DNA from: an uncultured Flavobacteriales bacterium
Lineage (GTDB): Bacteria; Bacteroidota; Bacteroidia; Palsa-965
Length of the DNA stretch: 38,590 nt
Assembly: GCA_937974275.1 (NCBI GenBank)
Contig: CALJIF010000142.1
Location: forward strand, 1 to 38,590
Reading direction: 5' to 3'
In this document: piece by piece, positions 30,964 through 38,181 of the stretch
Position numbering within the stretch: the first letter of the stretch is position 1
Layout of the letters: each line of letters opens with the position of its first letter
Notes under the pieces: model-generated
What the model saw: the letters and a program-made list of their open reading frames with translations, nothing else
What the model was told of the DNA's origin: nothing
Database searches by the model: none
Program-made: the position numbers and the translations under genes

Positions 30964-31395
30964 ATGAGTGCATTGCATTTTTCAACTGATATCCGGGAAA
31001 TGGATGTGATACGCATTCATGAGTGGCTCAGTAATTCGTATTGGGCAAAAGGTATTCCACTCCAAACAGTGAAACGCGCAATGCAGCATTCTCTTTGTTT
31101 TGGTGTTTTTCAGGAAAGCAGGCAGATAGCGTTCGCGCGTGTTATCAGTGATTACACCACGTATGCGTACCTGTGTGACGTGATTGTAGACGAAAATGAA
31201 CGTGGCGCGGGAGTCGGTAAACAATTGATGACTTTTATTCTACAGCATCCCCAACTGCAAGGGTTACGTAAATTTTCGTTAGCCACGTTGGATGCACATG
31301 GATTGTACGCTCAATTCGGATTTACGCCACTCGCAGAGCCTCAGCGAATGATGGAAATCAGCAAGAAGGACATTTATAACACAACCGCTGACTGA
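30964..31395 (+). CDS. GNAT family N-acetyltransferase
   Basis: 143 residues. The acetyl-CoA loop is VIVDENERGAGVGKQLM (R/Q-x-x-G-x-G/A pattern), preceded by the strand YTTYAYLCDV and followed by LATLDAHGLYAQFGFTPL, all typical of the small single-domain GNAT enzymes. The N-terminal WLSNSYWAKGIPLQTVKRAM is shared with a widespread uncharacterised subgroup. It transfers acetyl from acetyl-CoA to an unknown amine. It starts two bases after the previous stop, so it is in the same operon. Confidence 0.93.
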   Translation: MSALHFSTDIREMDVIRIHEWLSNSYWAKGIPLQTVKRAMQHSLCFGVFQESRQIAFARVISDYTTYAYLCDVIVDENERGAGVGKQLMTFILQHPQLQGLRKFSLATLDAHGLYAQFGFTPLAEPQRMMEISKKDIYNTTAD

Positions 31396-31403
31396 ATAAC
31401 TGC

Positions 31404-31411
31404 TAACTTTG
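31404..31411 (+). promoter_or_regulatory. -7 promoter element of the small exported protein gene
   Basis: TAACTTTG, perfect TAnnTTTG, three bases before the ATG at 31415. It lies just after the GNAT gene's stop, suggesting a separate, leaderless transcript. Confidence 0.55.
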
Positions 31412-31414
31412 TCT

Positions 31415-31915
31415 ATGCTGCGTTTACTGCTGTCGGTTGTTCTATGTGCTTTTGCCTTATCAGGCTATTCCCAACAAGTATTGGATTCATTAGGAATTTC
31501 CGGAATTCGTTTTGGAATGTCGGAACAGGAGTTGAAGAATGCAGTCATTATACTGGACACTTCATCCGCTTATAAGGATACGTCCGTATACATCCGTAAT
31601 ACAACGTGTCATAATTATTTCCGCACAAATGAAACCTTGCAGCTCAAAGGATTCCGGGCCACACACATTGAATACCGATTTTGTGACGGTAACCTTGCAT
31701 TTATTTTCATTGATGTGAAAGGCACACAGCATGTAAGCGACGCCTTAATTCGATTAGGTAAATTGTATCCGAAATTACAGCAACAACTTTCTAAAAATCC
31801 GTCACTTTCCTCTTTCGATGTTACTCGTGCAAACGTTCGTTTGATCGGCACTGTAAATGCATCGCGCGATCAACTGAGTTTCGTTCTTATTTCTAAACGA
31901 ACTGCGAATAAATAA
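31415..31915 (+). CDS. Exported protein of unknown function
   Basis: The ATG at 31415 begins a signal peptide (MLRLLLSVVLCAFALSGYSQ, cleavage after SQ); an in-frame TTG at 31409 is inside the promoter element and is unlikely. 166 residues. The mature part has ISGIRFGMSEQELKNAVIIL, a motif seen in periplasmic proteins whose fold begins with a helix after a GMS/T turn, then HIEYRFCDGNLAFIFIDVKG and a helical stretch around LIRLGKLYPKLQQQL. Two cysteines (near residues 68 and 90) could form a disulphide. The family is not recognised with confidence. It ends before a strong bidirectional hairpin. Confidence 0.75.
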   Translation: MLRLLLSVVLCAFALSGYSQQVLDSLGISGIRFGMSEQELKNAVIILDTSSAYKDTSVYIRNTTCHNYFRTNETLQLKGFRATHIEYRFCDGNLAFIFIDVKGTQHVSDALIRLGKLYPKLQQQLSKNPSLSSFDVTRANVRLIGTVNASRDQLSFVLISKRTANK

Positions 31916-31972
31916 CACCACGCTTCTTAACAAGAATCATATCGGACTATTCGGATAGCTGCATCCAAATAA

Positions 31973-32006
31973 AAACGTCCGACGATTTAAATTCCGCCGG
32001 ACGTTT
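31973..32006. terminator. Bidirectional intrinsic terminator
   Basis: AAACGTCCG (31973-31981) pairs with CGGACGTTT (31998-32006) around a 16-base loop. A-rich sequence lies on the left and T-rich on the right, between convergent genes ending at 31915 and 32028. Confidence 0.75.
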
Positions 32007-32027
32007 CTAAGTCATTATCATCAAACT

Positions 32028-34856
32028 CTATTGAATTGACTTTCCATAGAAATTGGCGTCAATCAGCTCTTCCAGTGTTTTGCGTTCGCCTTTGTATTCA
32101 CCCGTAATCCAGGCGTCCGTAATTCCACGCTGTATACAAGTCTGACGGAATTTTTCAGCATCAGCTATCGTTGTGAACGACTTCATCGTGAAGCGCGTTA
32201 TACCATCCGGATAAGCTTTGATTTTAGCAGGTCCGAATTCCTTCAACTGCGGATACTTAAAGTTTTCAGGATGGCGGTATGCGCCAATTTGCACGGTATA
32301 AGTCAAACCTTCACTACACGTTTTACCTGCAACAGTTAAGAATTTGCTGTACACTACAGGATCGTTGAGTGATTTCCCCTTAAACCATGCAAGATCCAGA
32401 GGCTGACTTACACATGGTTGATCTGCGAAGAATTCAGGTACAGTTTTGCGTTGACCAAAATAGAACACCATCACGATAGACTGTGCAGCAGCAGGATCTT
32501 TTTCCATCAACATCTTTTTGAAATCTTCTGCTTCTTTTAAGGTGTTCCAAGGACCCATCGAATAACGAATTGTTCCATCCGGATATACGCGTTTTTCGAT
32601 TTTACCGTACTGAGCCAAATGCCCTAACTTGAAATCATTGGTATCAGTTACGGATGCTAACTCCAACTTGTATTGAAGACCATCAGCCTGGAACGTTCCT
32701 TTATCTTCTACTAACTTATTGTATTCGAATGTCTGCCCTACAGCGGTTGTAATACCCTGCGAGGATGCTGTCTTAGGGACAACGCGAGTATCCGTACGTG
32801 GAACATAATCTTTACGCTTATATTCTTTACGATACATCATCGGTACTGTTTTGCGTTCTCCGTTATCGATTACGGTAACTTCAGAATTTTTCGCTACCAA
32901 TGTATCACGCTCCGCTAATCGTGTGCGATATAATTCAGCATCAAGCATCGTTTTAAACGGGCCAACGCTGTATCTGGTATAACCTGCAGGAGTAATTTCT
33001 TTCCTGATCGGCCCCATGTCTTTAAACTTGGTTGAATCAAAATCGGCAGGATTTTCATAAGTACCAAGTTCCACCTGATATTGGACAGTTGGCGTATATT
33101 CCGAACCATGATTCTTCAATACCTGCTTGTACATGCGCGCTTCGTACACTTCATCGTTACGTTCTTCTTTAATTCGAGTTACTTGTTCATCCAGTTTTTT
33201 CTGAAGTACATCGTTAGAATCAGCAACTATTGGTGTAACTCGTGGTCCGGGTGCCGTTGAATCTTGTTTGGACTGAAAATTAAAATCCTTGTTTACCGCA
33301 ACGTAAGTATCTAAGCCTTTCACATTGACATACTCGTAGTACGTGTCAGCGCCTTCAACTTCTATCGCTACCTTATACGTGTTACCCGGTTTCAAAGCAA
33401 TCAGATATTTACCTGTAGCAGCGTTGGAATTATAGTTACCGTAAGTAGTTCCTGTAGTAGAGTCAGAAACAGCAATGTTGGCATCAACAGGTGCACCGTC
33501 TAAGGTTACAAAACCTACAACAAGTGCCAGAATAGGCTGATCACCACTAAATCCGGGCGATACCGAATAAATATCCAATTGTCCCGAACCTCCGCGACGA
33601 TCGGAACTGTAATAACCTGTTGCACCATCAGCACTCAATACGTAGTAACGTTCGTTATTCGGTGTATTGATCGGGAAACCCATATTTTTCGGAGTTCCCC
33701 ATTTGCCGTCAACTTGTTTGCTATAGAACAAATCATATCCTCCATAACTATTGTGACCTTCAGAACTGAAGAACAAATGCAAACCATCAGGATGAATGTA
33801 CGGCGCATCATCATTGGCAGGAGTATTTACCATTGGCCCCAAATTCTCTGCCGGTCCCCACGAGCCGTCGCTTTGCTTTTTAGAAACGTAAATGTCACGT
33901 CCACCTATTCCACCCGGACGATCACTGGCGAAATACAACAATTGTCCATCGCCTGACAACGAACAACTTCCCTCCCAGTATTTCGTATTGATATTCGGAC
34001 CCAAACGTTCAGGAGCACTCCAAACCGTACCATTCAAACGACTCATGTAAATATCGCCACCATCCTTAGTAGAACTCTTAAACACGAACAACAACTGACC
34101 GTCATTCGAAAGTGCAATACTTGCATCGTGTCCAACAGTATTGATTGGTGGACCAATAGGTTCCGGACTTAACCACCGCTCCCCAACACGCTGCGAAAAC
34201 ATAATGTCTTCATAAAAATCACCGGTGGTATCAGGGCGAAATTTCGGATCCATCAAACCTCCGGTACTGCGCTCACCGCGGTACGTAAAAATCAGTGTAC
34301 TCTCATCAATCGTGATCACCGGAACATACTCTGAAGCTTTTGAATTAATAGGATCTCCAAGGTTGTCGATCTGCACTTCCATAGAATCTTTCACCCCCTT
34401 TTTCGCATTCTCACAATAAAGAACGTAACGATTAACTTCTTGCGCGTCTTTGGGTTTGAGATCAGGATCGGACAAATCATTCTGAAACATGCGAATTGCA
34501 TCATCAAAACGATAATTCAGGTGATAAGCGCGTCCTAAGTAAAAATCGATTCGGGGCAATTGAGCATCTTGTGTTTTCGCCTTCTCCAAATACAGAATGG
34601 ACAACTCTTTTTCATCATTCTTGTATAAATAACAAATACCGGTCTGATAGTTATAATACGGATTGGCAGGATCCAATACCGTCAATTGCTTGTAATACGG
34701 AAGTGCTCGCAGGTAATTTTTCTCGCCGAAATAATACTCGGCACTTTCCAGCAAAGCCTCTTCCTGCTTCTGTTTGGGCTTGTTTTTTTTCTGAGCCTGT
34801 ATCGCCGCGAGGGGAAGGACAATACATAACAGTATCAATACTATTTTACGCACCAT
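32028..34856 (-). CDS. Envelope protein with TPR, PD40 propeller, CRD-like domain and three SPOR-like modules
   Basis: The ATG at 34856 starts a signal peptide (MVRKIVLILLCIVLPLAAIQ, cleavage after AQ); the frame from 34919 adds 21 residues unsuited for export. 942 residues. TPR-like helices (about 25-110) are followed by PD40 blades (about 190-420: ALSNDGQLLFVFKSSTKDGG, GSCSLSGDGQLLYFASDRPG, APYIHPDGLHLFFSSEGHN). A carboxypeptidase-regulatory-like beta domain (about 435-520) and a coiled linker come next. Then three SPOR-like modules (about 589-652, 725-786, 849-912), each starting like YQVELGTYENP or YTVQIGAYRHP and each followed by a short GE/GQ-RKT motif. The TPR-PD40-CRD order is that of PorE and related type IX secretion/OmpA proteins, but here the OmpA domain is absent and SPOR-like modules occupy its place. 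Confidence 0.85.
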   Translation of the reverse strand: MVRKIVLILLCIVLPLAAIQAQKKNKPKQKQEEALLESAEYYFGEKNYLRALPYYKQLTVLDPANPYYNYQTGICYLYKNDEKELSILYLEKAKTQDAQLPRIDFYLGRAYHLNYRFDDAIRMFQNDLSDPDLKPKDAQEVNRYVLYCENAKKGVKDSMEVQIDNLGDPINSKASEYVPVITIDESTLIFTYRGERSTGGLMDPKFRPDTTGDFYEDIMFSQRVGERWLSPEPIGPPINTVGHDASIALSNDGQLLFVFKSSTKDGGDIYMSRLNGTVWSAPERLGPNINTKYWEGSCSLSGDGQLLYFASDRPGGIGGRDIYVSKKQSDGSWGPAENLGPMVNTPANDDAPYIHPDGLHLFFSSEGHNSYGGYDLFYSKQVDGKWGTPKNMGFPINTPNNERYYVLSADGATGYYSSDRRGGSGQLDIYSVSPGFSGDQPILALVVGFVTLDGAPVDANIAVSDSTTGTTYGNYNSNAATGKYLIALKPGNTYKVAIEVEGADTYYEYVNVKGLDTYVAVNKDFNFQSKQDSTAPGPRVTPIVADSNDVLQKKLDEQVTRIKEERNDEVYEARMYKQVLKNHGSEYTPTVQYQVELGTYENPADFDSTKFKDMGPIRKEITPAGYTRYSVGPFKTMLDAELYRTRLAERDTLVAKNSEVTVIDNGERKTVPMMYRKEYKRKDYVPRTDTRVVPKTASSQGITTAVGQTFEYNKLVEDKGTFQADGLQYKLELASVTDTNDFKLGHLAQYGKIEKRVYPDGTIRYSMGPWNTLKEAEDFKKMLMEKDPAAAQSIVMVFYFGQRKTVPEFFADQPCVSQPLDLAWFKGKSLNDPVVYSKFLTVAGKTCSEGLTYTVQIGAYRHPENFKYPQLKEFGPAKIKAYPDGITRFTMKSFTTIADAEKFRQTCIQRGITDAWITGEYKGERKTLEELIDANFYGKSIQ

Positions 34857-34989
34857 ATAGCTAAAATCCACAAATTGGAAGTGCGTTTTTTCTGAGCCCA
34901 TGCACAGTTTTGCACACACAAAAGTTAAAAACAGCTACAAAGTAGTCTGCACAGGGATTTCAGCCTATAGTCCGATCCTTTGTAAAATG

Positions 34990-34997
34990 TACCTTTG
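34990..34997 (+). promoter_or_regulatory. -7 promoter element of the M16 peptidase operon
   Basis: TACCTTTG, perfect TAnnTTTG, six bases before the ATG at 35004. No TTTG at the -33 distance. Confidence 0.55.
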
Positions 34998-35003
34998 TCC
35001 GAC

Positions 35004-36236
35004 ATGAAAAACAAATTTTGGAATTCGCAGCTGGAAAATGGGTTAGAAATTATTGGGCAACCATTCGAGCACGAGATCTGTCATATCGCATTGCTGATTA
35101 ACGCGGGTACACGTGATGAAGGTGAACTGCCTGAAGGAACAGCTCACTTTTTGGAACATTGTTTGTTTAAAGGCACCAAGAAGCGAAATTACATTCACAT
35201 ACTTAGCGAACTGGACAGTGTTGGCGGTGAGTTAAACGCCTATACTACAAAAGAAGAAGTATGTATTCATGCAACTTGTCATCGTGATTATTTGAAAAAA
35301 GCTTTCGACCTAATCGGTGATATTATATTAAACTCTACATTTCCTACTAAGGAAATCAACAAGGAGAAAGAAATCATCAAAGAAGAAATCAGAAGTTGTA
35401 AAGACAATCCTGCTGAGCAGATTTACGATGATTTTGAAAGTTTATTATTCCGTGGAAACACATTACAACGTCGCATTTTAGGGCAAGTAAAAAGTGTTTC
35501 GACGATTCAGCGTGCCGATTTAAAAGCTTTCATTCACAAGTATTTTGTGGCGCACAATATGGTTTTGGCAATATCGGGAGGTCCATCAAAAAAGAAAATA
35601 TTTAGTGCGGCTCAAGAAGCATTTAACAAGATTCCGTCCGGTGTTCGTTACCGTAGAAAAGATCAATTAGCGATACGTCGCTCAGCAGGTTATTCCAAAC
35701 GTAAAGCAGCAACTGCGCAAGCGCATACCATTATGGGTGCTGAAGCATTCGCATACGCTGATCCGTTAAGAATGCCGCTGATATTATTGAACAACATACT
35801 TGGCGGCCCGGCAATGAATACGCGATTGAACTTATTGATCCGTGAAAAATTAGGTTATGCATACACCATTGAATCCGGATTTCATTCTTACGATGACACC
35901 GGTATATTTCACATATACTATGGCACTGAGAGTAAGAACAACGAAAAATGTCTCGATGCGATACGGAAAGAGTTAACACGATTCGCACAGCATGGCATTA
36001 GCAAAGAGCACTTAGAAGCCGGTAAAATTCAATTATTGGGACAACAAGCGGTTGCTTCTGAAAACAGACTTAACGTAATTCTAAGTACTGCTCGGCATTT
36101 ATTGAAAACGGGAAAACTTACGGATCATAGTGACACACAAAAAGTAATTCGGAAAATAACGCGCAAAGAAGTGCAGGAATGTGCGAGCATTGTTTTCCAA
36201 GAAGGGAATTTATTTACGTTAACTTATAGTTCATGA
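35004..36236 (+). CDS. M16 family zinc peptidase (insulinase/processing-peptidase type)
   Basis: The ATG at 35004 gives MKNKFWNSQLENGLEIIGQP; a TTG three codons earlier would lie inside the -7 element, so I reject it. 410 residues. The inverted zinc motif is HFLEH (His48, Glu51, His52) within GTAHFLEHCLFKGTKKR, and the third ligand is in NKEKEIIKEEIRSC about 75 residues later. The C-terminal half has the LNNILGGPAMNTRLNLLIRE and KLGYAYTIESG blocks that hold substrate. It is like the bacterial YmxG/PqqL-type single-chain peptidases. No signal peptide, so cytoplasmic by sequence. Its stop overlaps the O-methyltransferase start in ATGA. Confidence 0.94.
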   Translation: MKNKFWNSQLENGLEIIGQPFEHEICHIALLINAGTRDEGELPEGTAHFLEHCLFKGTKKRNYIHILSELDSVGGELNAYTTKEEVCIHATCHRDYLKKAFDLIGDIILNSTFPTKEINKEKEIIKEEIRSCKDNPAEQIYDDFESLLFRGNTLQRRILGQVKSVSTIQRADLKAFIHKYFVAHNMVLAISGGPSKKKIFSAAQEAFNKIPSGVRYRRKDQLAIRRSAGYSKRKAATAQAHTIMGAEAFAYADPLRMPLILLNNILGGPAMNTRLNLLIREKLGYAYTIESGFHSYDDTGIFHIYYGTESKNNEKCLDAIRKELTRFAQHGISKEHLEAGKIQLLGQQAVASENRLNVILSTARHLLKTGKLTDHSDTQKVIRKITRKEVQECASIVFQEGNLFTLTYSS

Positions 36237-36871
36237 TCATTACTTCACCCGAAATAGATAATTATTGCGAGCAGCATACCGGTGCTGTACCGGAATATTT
36301 GGAGCGTATTTCACGGTCGACGCACTTAAAAACCTATATGCCCCGCATGTTATCAGGTCATATACAGGGTCGATTGTTGTCGATGTTATCTAAAATGACA
36401 CAACCTCAACGTATTTTAGAGATTGGAACATTTACGGGATATTCGGCCTTGTGTTTAGCAGAAGGTTTACAAGAAACCGGAGAGTTGATTACACTGGAGA
36501 AGAATGACGAACTGCTTCCTTTAATTCGTGAACACTTCTCGCTGACACCGCTAGGAAGTAAGATTATATTAATGCACGGAGATGCCACTTCGATCATACC
36601 TACGTTGAGTGGACATTTTGATTTGGTGTTTATTGATGCCGACAAAGAAAACTACGCACGTTATTTTAATTTGATCCAACCGTTATTGAAATCGGGATCT
36701 GTAGTAATTGCAGATAATGTATTGTGGAGCGGTAAAATTATTGACCCTAAAGCCAAAGATGATGATACTGTTGCACTGCGCGAATTTAATGCGCTTACCC
36801 TGCAAACTGAAGGATTTGAACAAGTGATGTTGCCGGTTCGAGATGGATTGACTTTAATTCGAAAAAAATGA
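36233..36871 (+). CDS. Class I SAM-dependent O-methyltransferase (CCoAOMT/YrrM type)
   Basis: 212 residues. RILEIGTFTGYSALCLAEGL is the SAM-binding motif, DLVFIDADKENYARYF holds the metal-binding Asp pair, and VVIADNVLWSGK the second metal/base region. This matches the catechol/caffeoyl-CoA O-methyltransferase family; the bacterial TrmR (YrrM) members methylate 5-hydroxyuridine at tRNA position 34. That role is plausible, but a small-molecule catechol substrate is equally possible. It is coupled to the M16 gene and to the next gene by ATGA overlaps on both sides. Confidence 0.95.
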   Translation: MIITSPEIDNYCEQHTGAVPEYLERISRSTHLKTYMPRMLSGHIQGRLLSMLSKMTQPQRILEIGTFTGYSALCLAEGLQETGELITLEKNDELLPLIREHFSLTPLGSKIILMHGDATSIIPTLSGHFDLVFIDADKENYARYFNLIQPLLKSGSVVIADNVLWSGKIIDPKAKDDDTVALREFNALTLQTEGFEQVMLPVRDGLTLIRKK

Positions 36872-37356
36872 ATTTAACTCCGGAAAAACTATTATTTCGT
36901 TTAGGATTAAAAAAAATATTACCGGCGTCATGGACAGGGCGATCGGGCGCAACTACTCTATTCGACAAAGAGCAGACCGTACGTGCATTGAAAGAGGAAT
37001 TCGGAATGTGGTTGAATAAGCATCCCTTTCATGTGGGATGGGTTTTGGATGAACATGATTTGCCATTGGTACCCAATGTGCGCACCGTGTATTGGTTTCA
37101 TAATCCCGGAGATAGCACCAGTTTGATGAATTCAAGAAGTTTGTTGAATAGAATCAGTAGAATGAAAAGTAAACATCCCGATTTTTACATTATTCCTATT
37201 CACATTGCGCCTGCAGCACTTCAAACTATTTTAACCGACAGAGAAAACCCCGGGCCCGGAACTGCAGTATTGATTGAAAACGGACATGTAATAGCGCAAC
37301 TAAACGATCGTAAAGAATTCGAGCAATTTCGACAGCTGGTGCAAAACGAAAATTAG
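36868..37356 (+). CDS. Conserved-looking protein of unknown function
   Basis: 162 residues, starting in an ATGA overlap with the O-methyltransferase stop. No signal peptide or membrane helix. Seen: MNLTPEKLLFRLGLKKILPA, a helix RALKEEFGMWLNKHPFHVGW, a strand-rich part (VLDEHDLPLVPNVRTVYWFH), a basic helix NSRSLLNRISRMKSKHPDFY, a strand IIPIHIAPAALQTILT and a final TAVLIENGHVIAQLNDRKEF. The ending reads like an alpha/beta fold. I do not recognise the family. Three genes M16-methyltransferase-unknown are translationally coupled. Its stop overlaps that of mtgA by four bases. Confidence 0.72.
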   Translation: MNLTPEKLLFRLGLKKILPASWTGRSGATTLFDKEQTVRALKEEFGMWLNKHPFHVGWVLDEHDLPLVPNVRTVYWFHNPGDSTSLMNSRSLLNRISRMKSKHPDFYIIPIHIAPAALQTILTDRENPGPGTAVLIENGHVIAQLNDRKEFEQFRQLVQNEN

Positions 37357-38096
37357 GTTTTCGATTTCTTCCGTGTAGATTTCTTCGGCTCTTTAATCTC
37401 GGGGTGATAATTTAAAACACCACCAAAATTTCGCATTTGTCCCAGAGCATATGCCTGCCTGCGAACAACATACCCACTTGTAGCATTCGCCTTGTATTTT
37501 ATAGGATTAGGCAACACAACAGCAAGTCGAGCCGCTTCAGTTGTAGAGATTCGAGCTGCGCTCTTTTTAAAAAAATGATTGGAAGCCGCCTCAACACCAT
37601 AAACACCTTTCCCAAATTCAATGGTATTCAAATACACTTCCATGATACGTTCTTTGCTCCAGAACGTCTCGATAAGTACCGTATAGCCCGCTTCAAATCC
37701 TTTGCGCACCCAGGTACTTGAAGGCCATAAAAACACATTTTTTGCAGTTTGCTGGCTTATAGTACTACCGCCGCGTACACGCTTTCCTTCTTCCGCATCT
37801 TCAAAAGCGTCCTTAATGGCTTCAAAATCAAATCCGTGGTGAGTAACGAAACGCTGATCTTCTGTACAAACCACTGCTAACTGCATATGGTTCGGAATTT
37901 CCTCCATACTTACCCATTGGTGTTGAACGCCTTTATAATCTTCATCTCCGGCAAATTGCACTGCCCGAATGAGCATCAATGGAGAATACGAAACAGGGAC
38001 AAATCGCAAAAAGATGACCTGCAACAAAGCAAGGCTTATGCAGAATAAAAAAAACTTTCCTAATGTGCTAAGCGCGGTTACGATCTTTTTTTTCAT
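37353..38096 (-). CDS. mtgA: Monofunctional biosynthetic peptidoglycan transglycosylase
   Basis: 247 residues, the size of MtgA. One N-terminal membrane helix (about residues 12-32, FFLFCISLALLQVIFLRFVP) is followed by a GT51 domain: the catalytic Glu in CTEDQRFVTHHGFDFEAI, RVRGGSTISQQTAKNVFLW, then KERIMEVYLNTIEFGKGVYG and TTEAARLAVVLPNPIKY. It polymerises lipid II into glycan strands and lacks a transpeptidase domain. The C-terminus is basic (KEPKKSTRKKSKT). A TAACTTCG element lies eight bases upstream of the ATG. It is convergent with the preceding unknown gene, overlapping by four bases at the stops. Confidence 0.96.
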   Translation of the reverse strand: MKKKIVTALSTLGKFFLFCISLALLQVIFLRFVPVSYSPLMLIRAVQFAGDEDYKGVQHQWVSMEEIPNHMQLAVVCTEDQRFVTHHGFDFEAIKDAFEDAEEGKRVRGGSTISQQTAKNVFLWPSSTWVRKGFEAGYTVLIETFWSKERIMEVYLNTIEFGKGVYGVEAASNHFFKKSAARISTTEAARLAVVLPNPIKYKANATSGYVVRRQAYALGQMRNFGGVLNYHPEIKEPKKSTRKKSKT

Positions 38097-38104
38097 TGCG
38101 GCAC

Positions 38105-38112
38105 CGAAGTTA
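38105..38112 (-). promoter_or_regulatory. Putative -7 element of mtgA
   Basis: The minus strand reads TAACTTCG, 7/8 to TAnnTTTG, eight bases before the ATG at 38096. Same variant as carB and ispE. Confidence 0.4.
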
Positions 38113-38181
38113 TGAAATCCTCATCATTGGATATTAAATTGATATTGCGTACCATAAAATTGCGCAAATTCGCATACTGTG

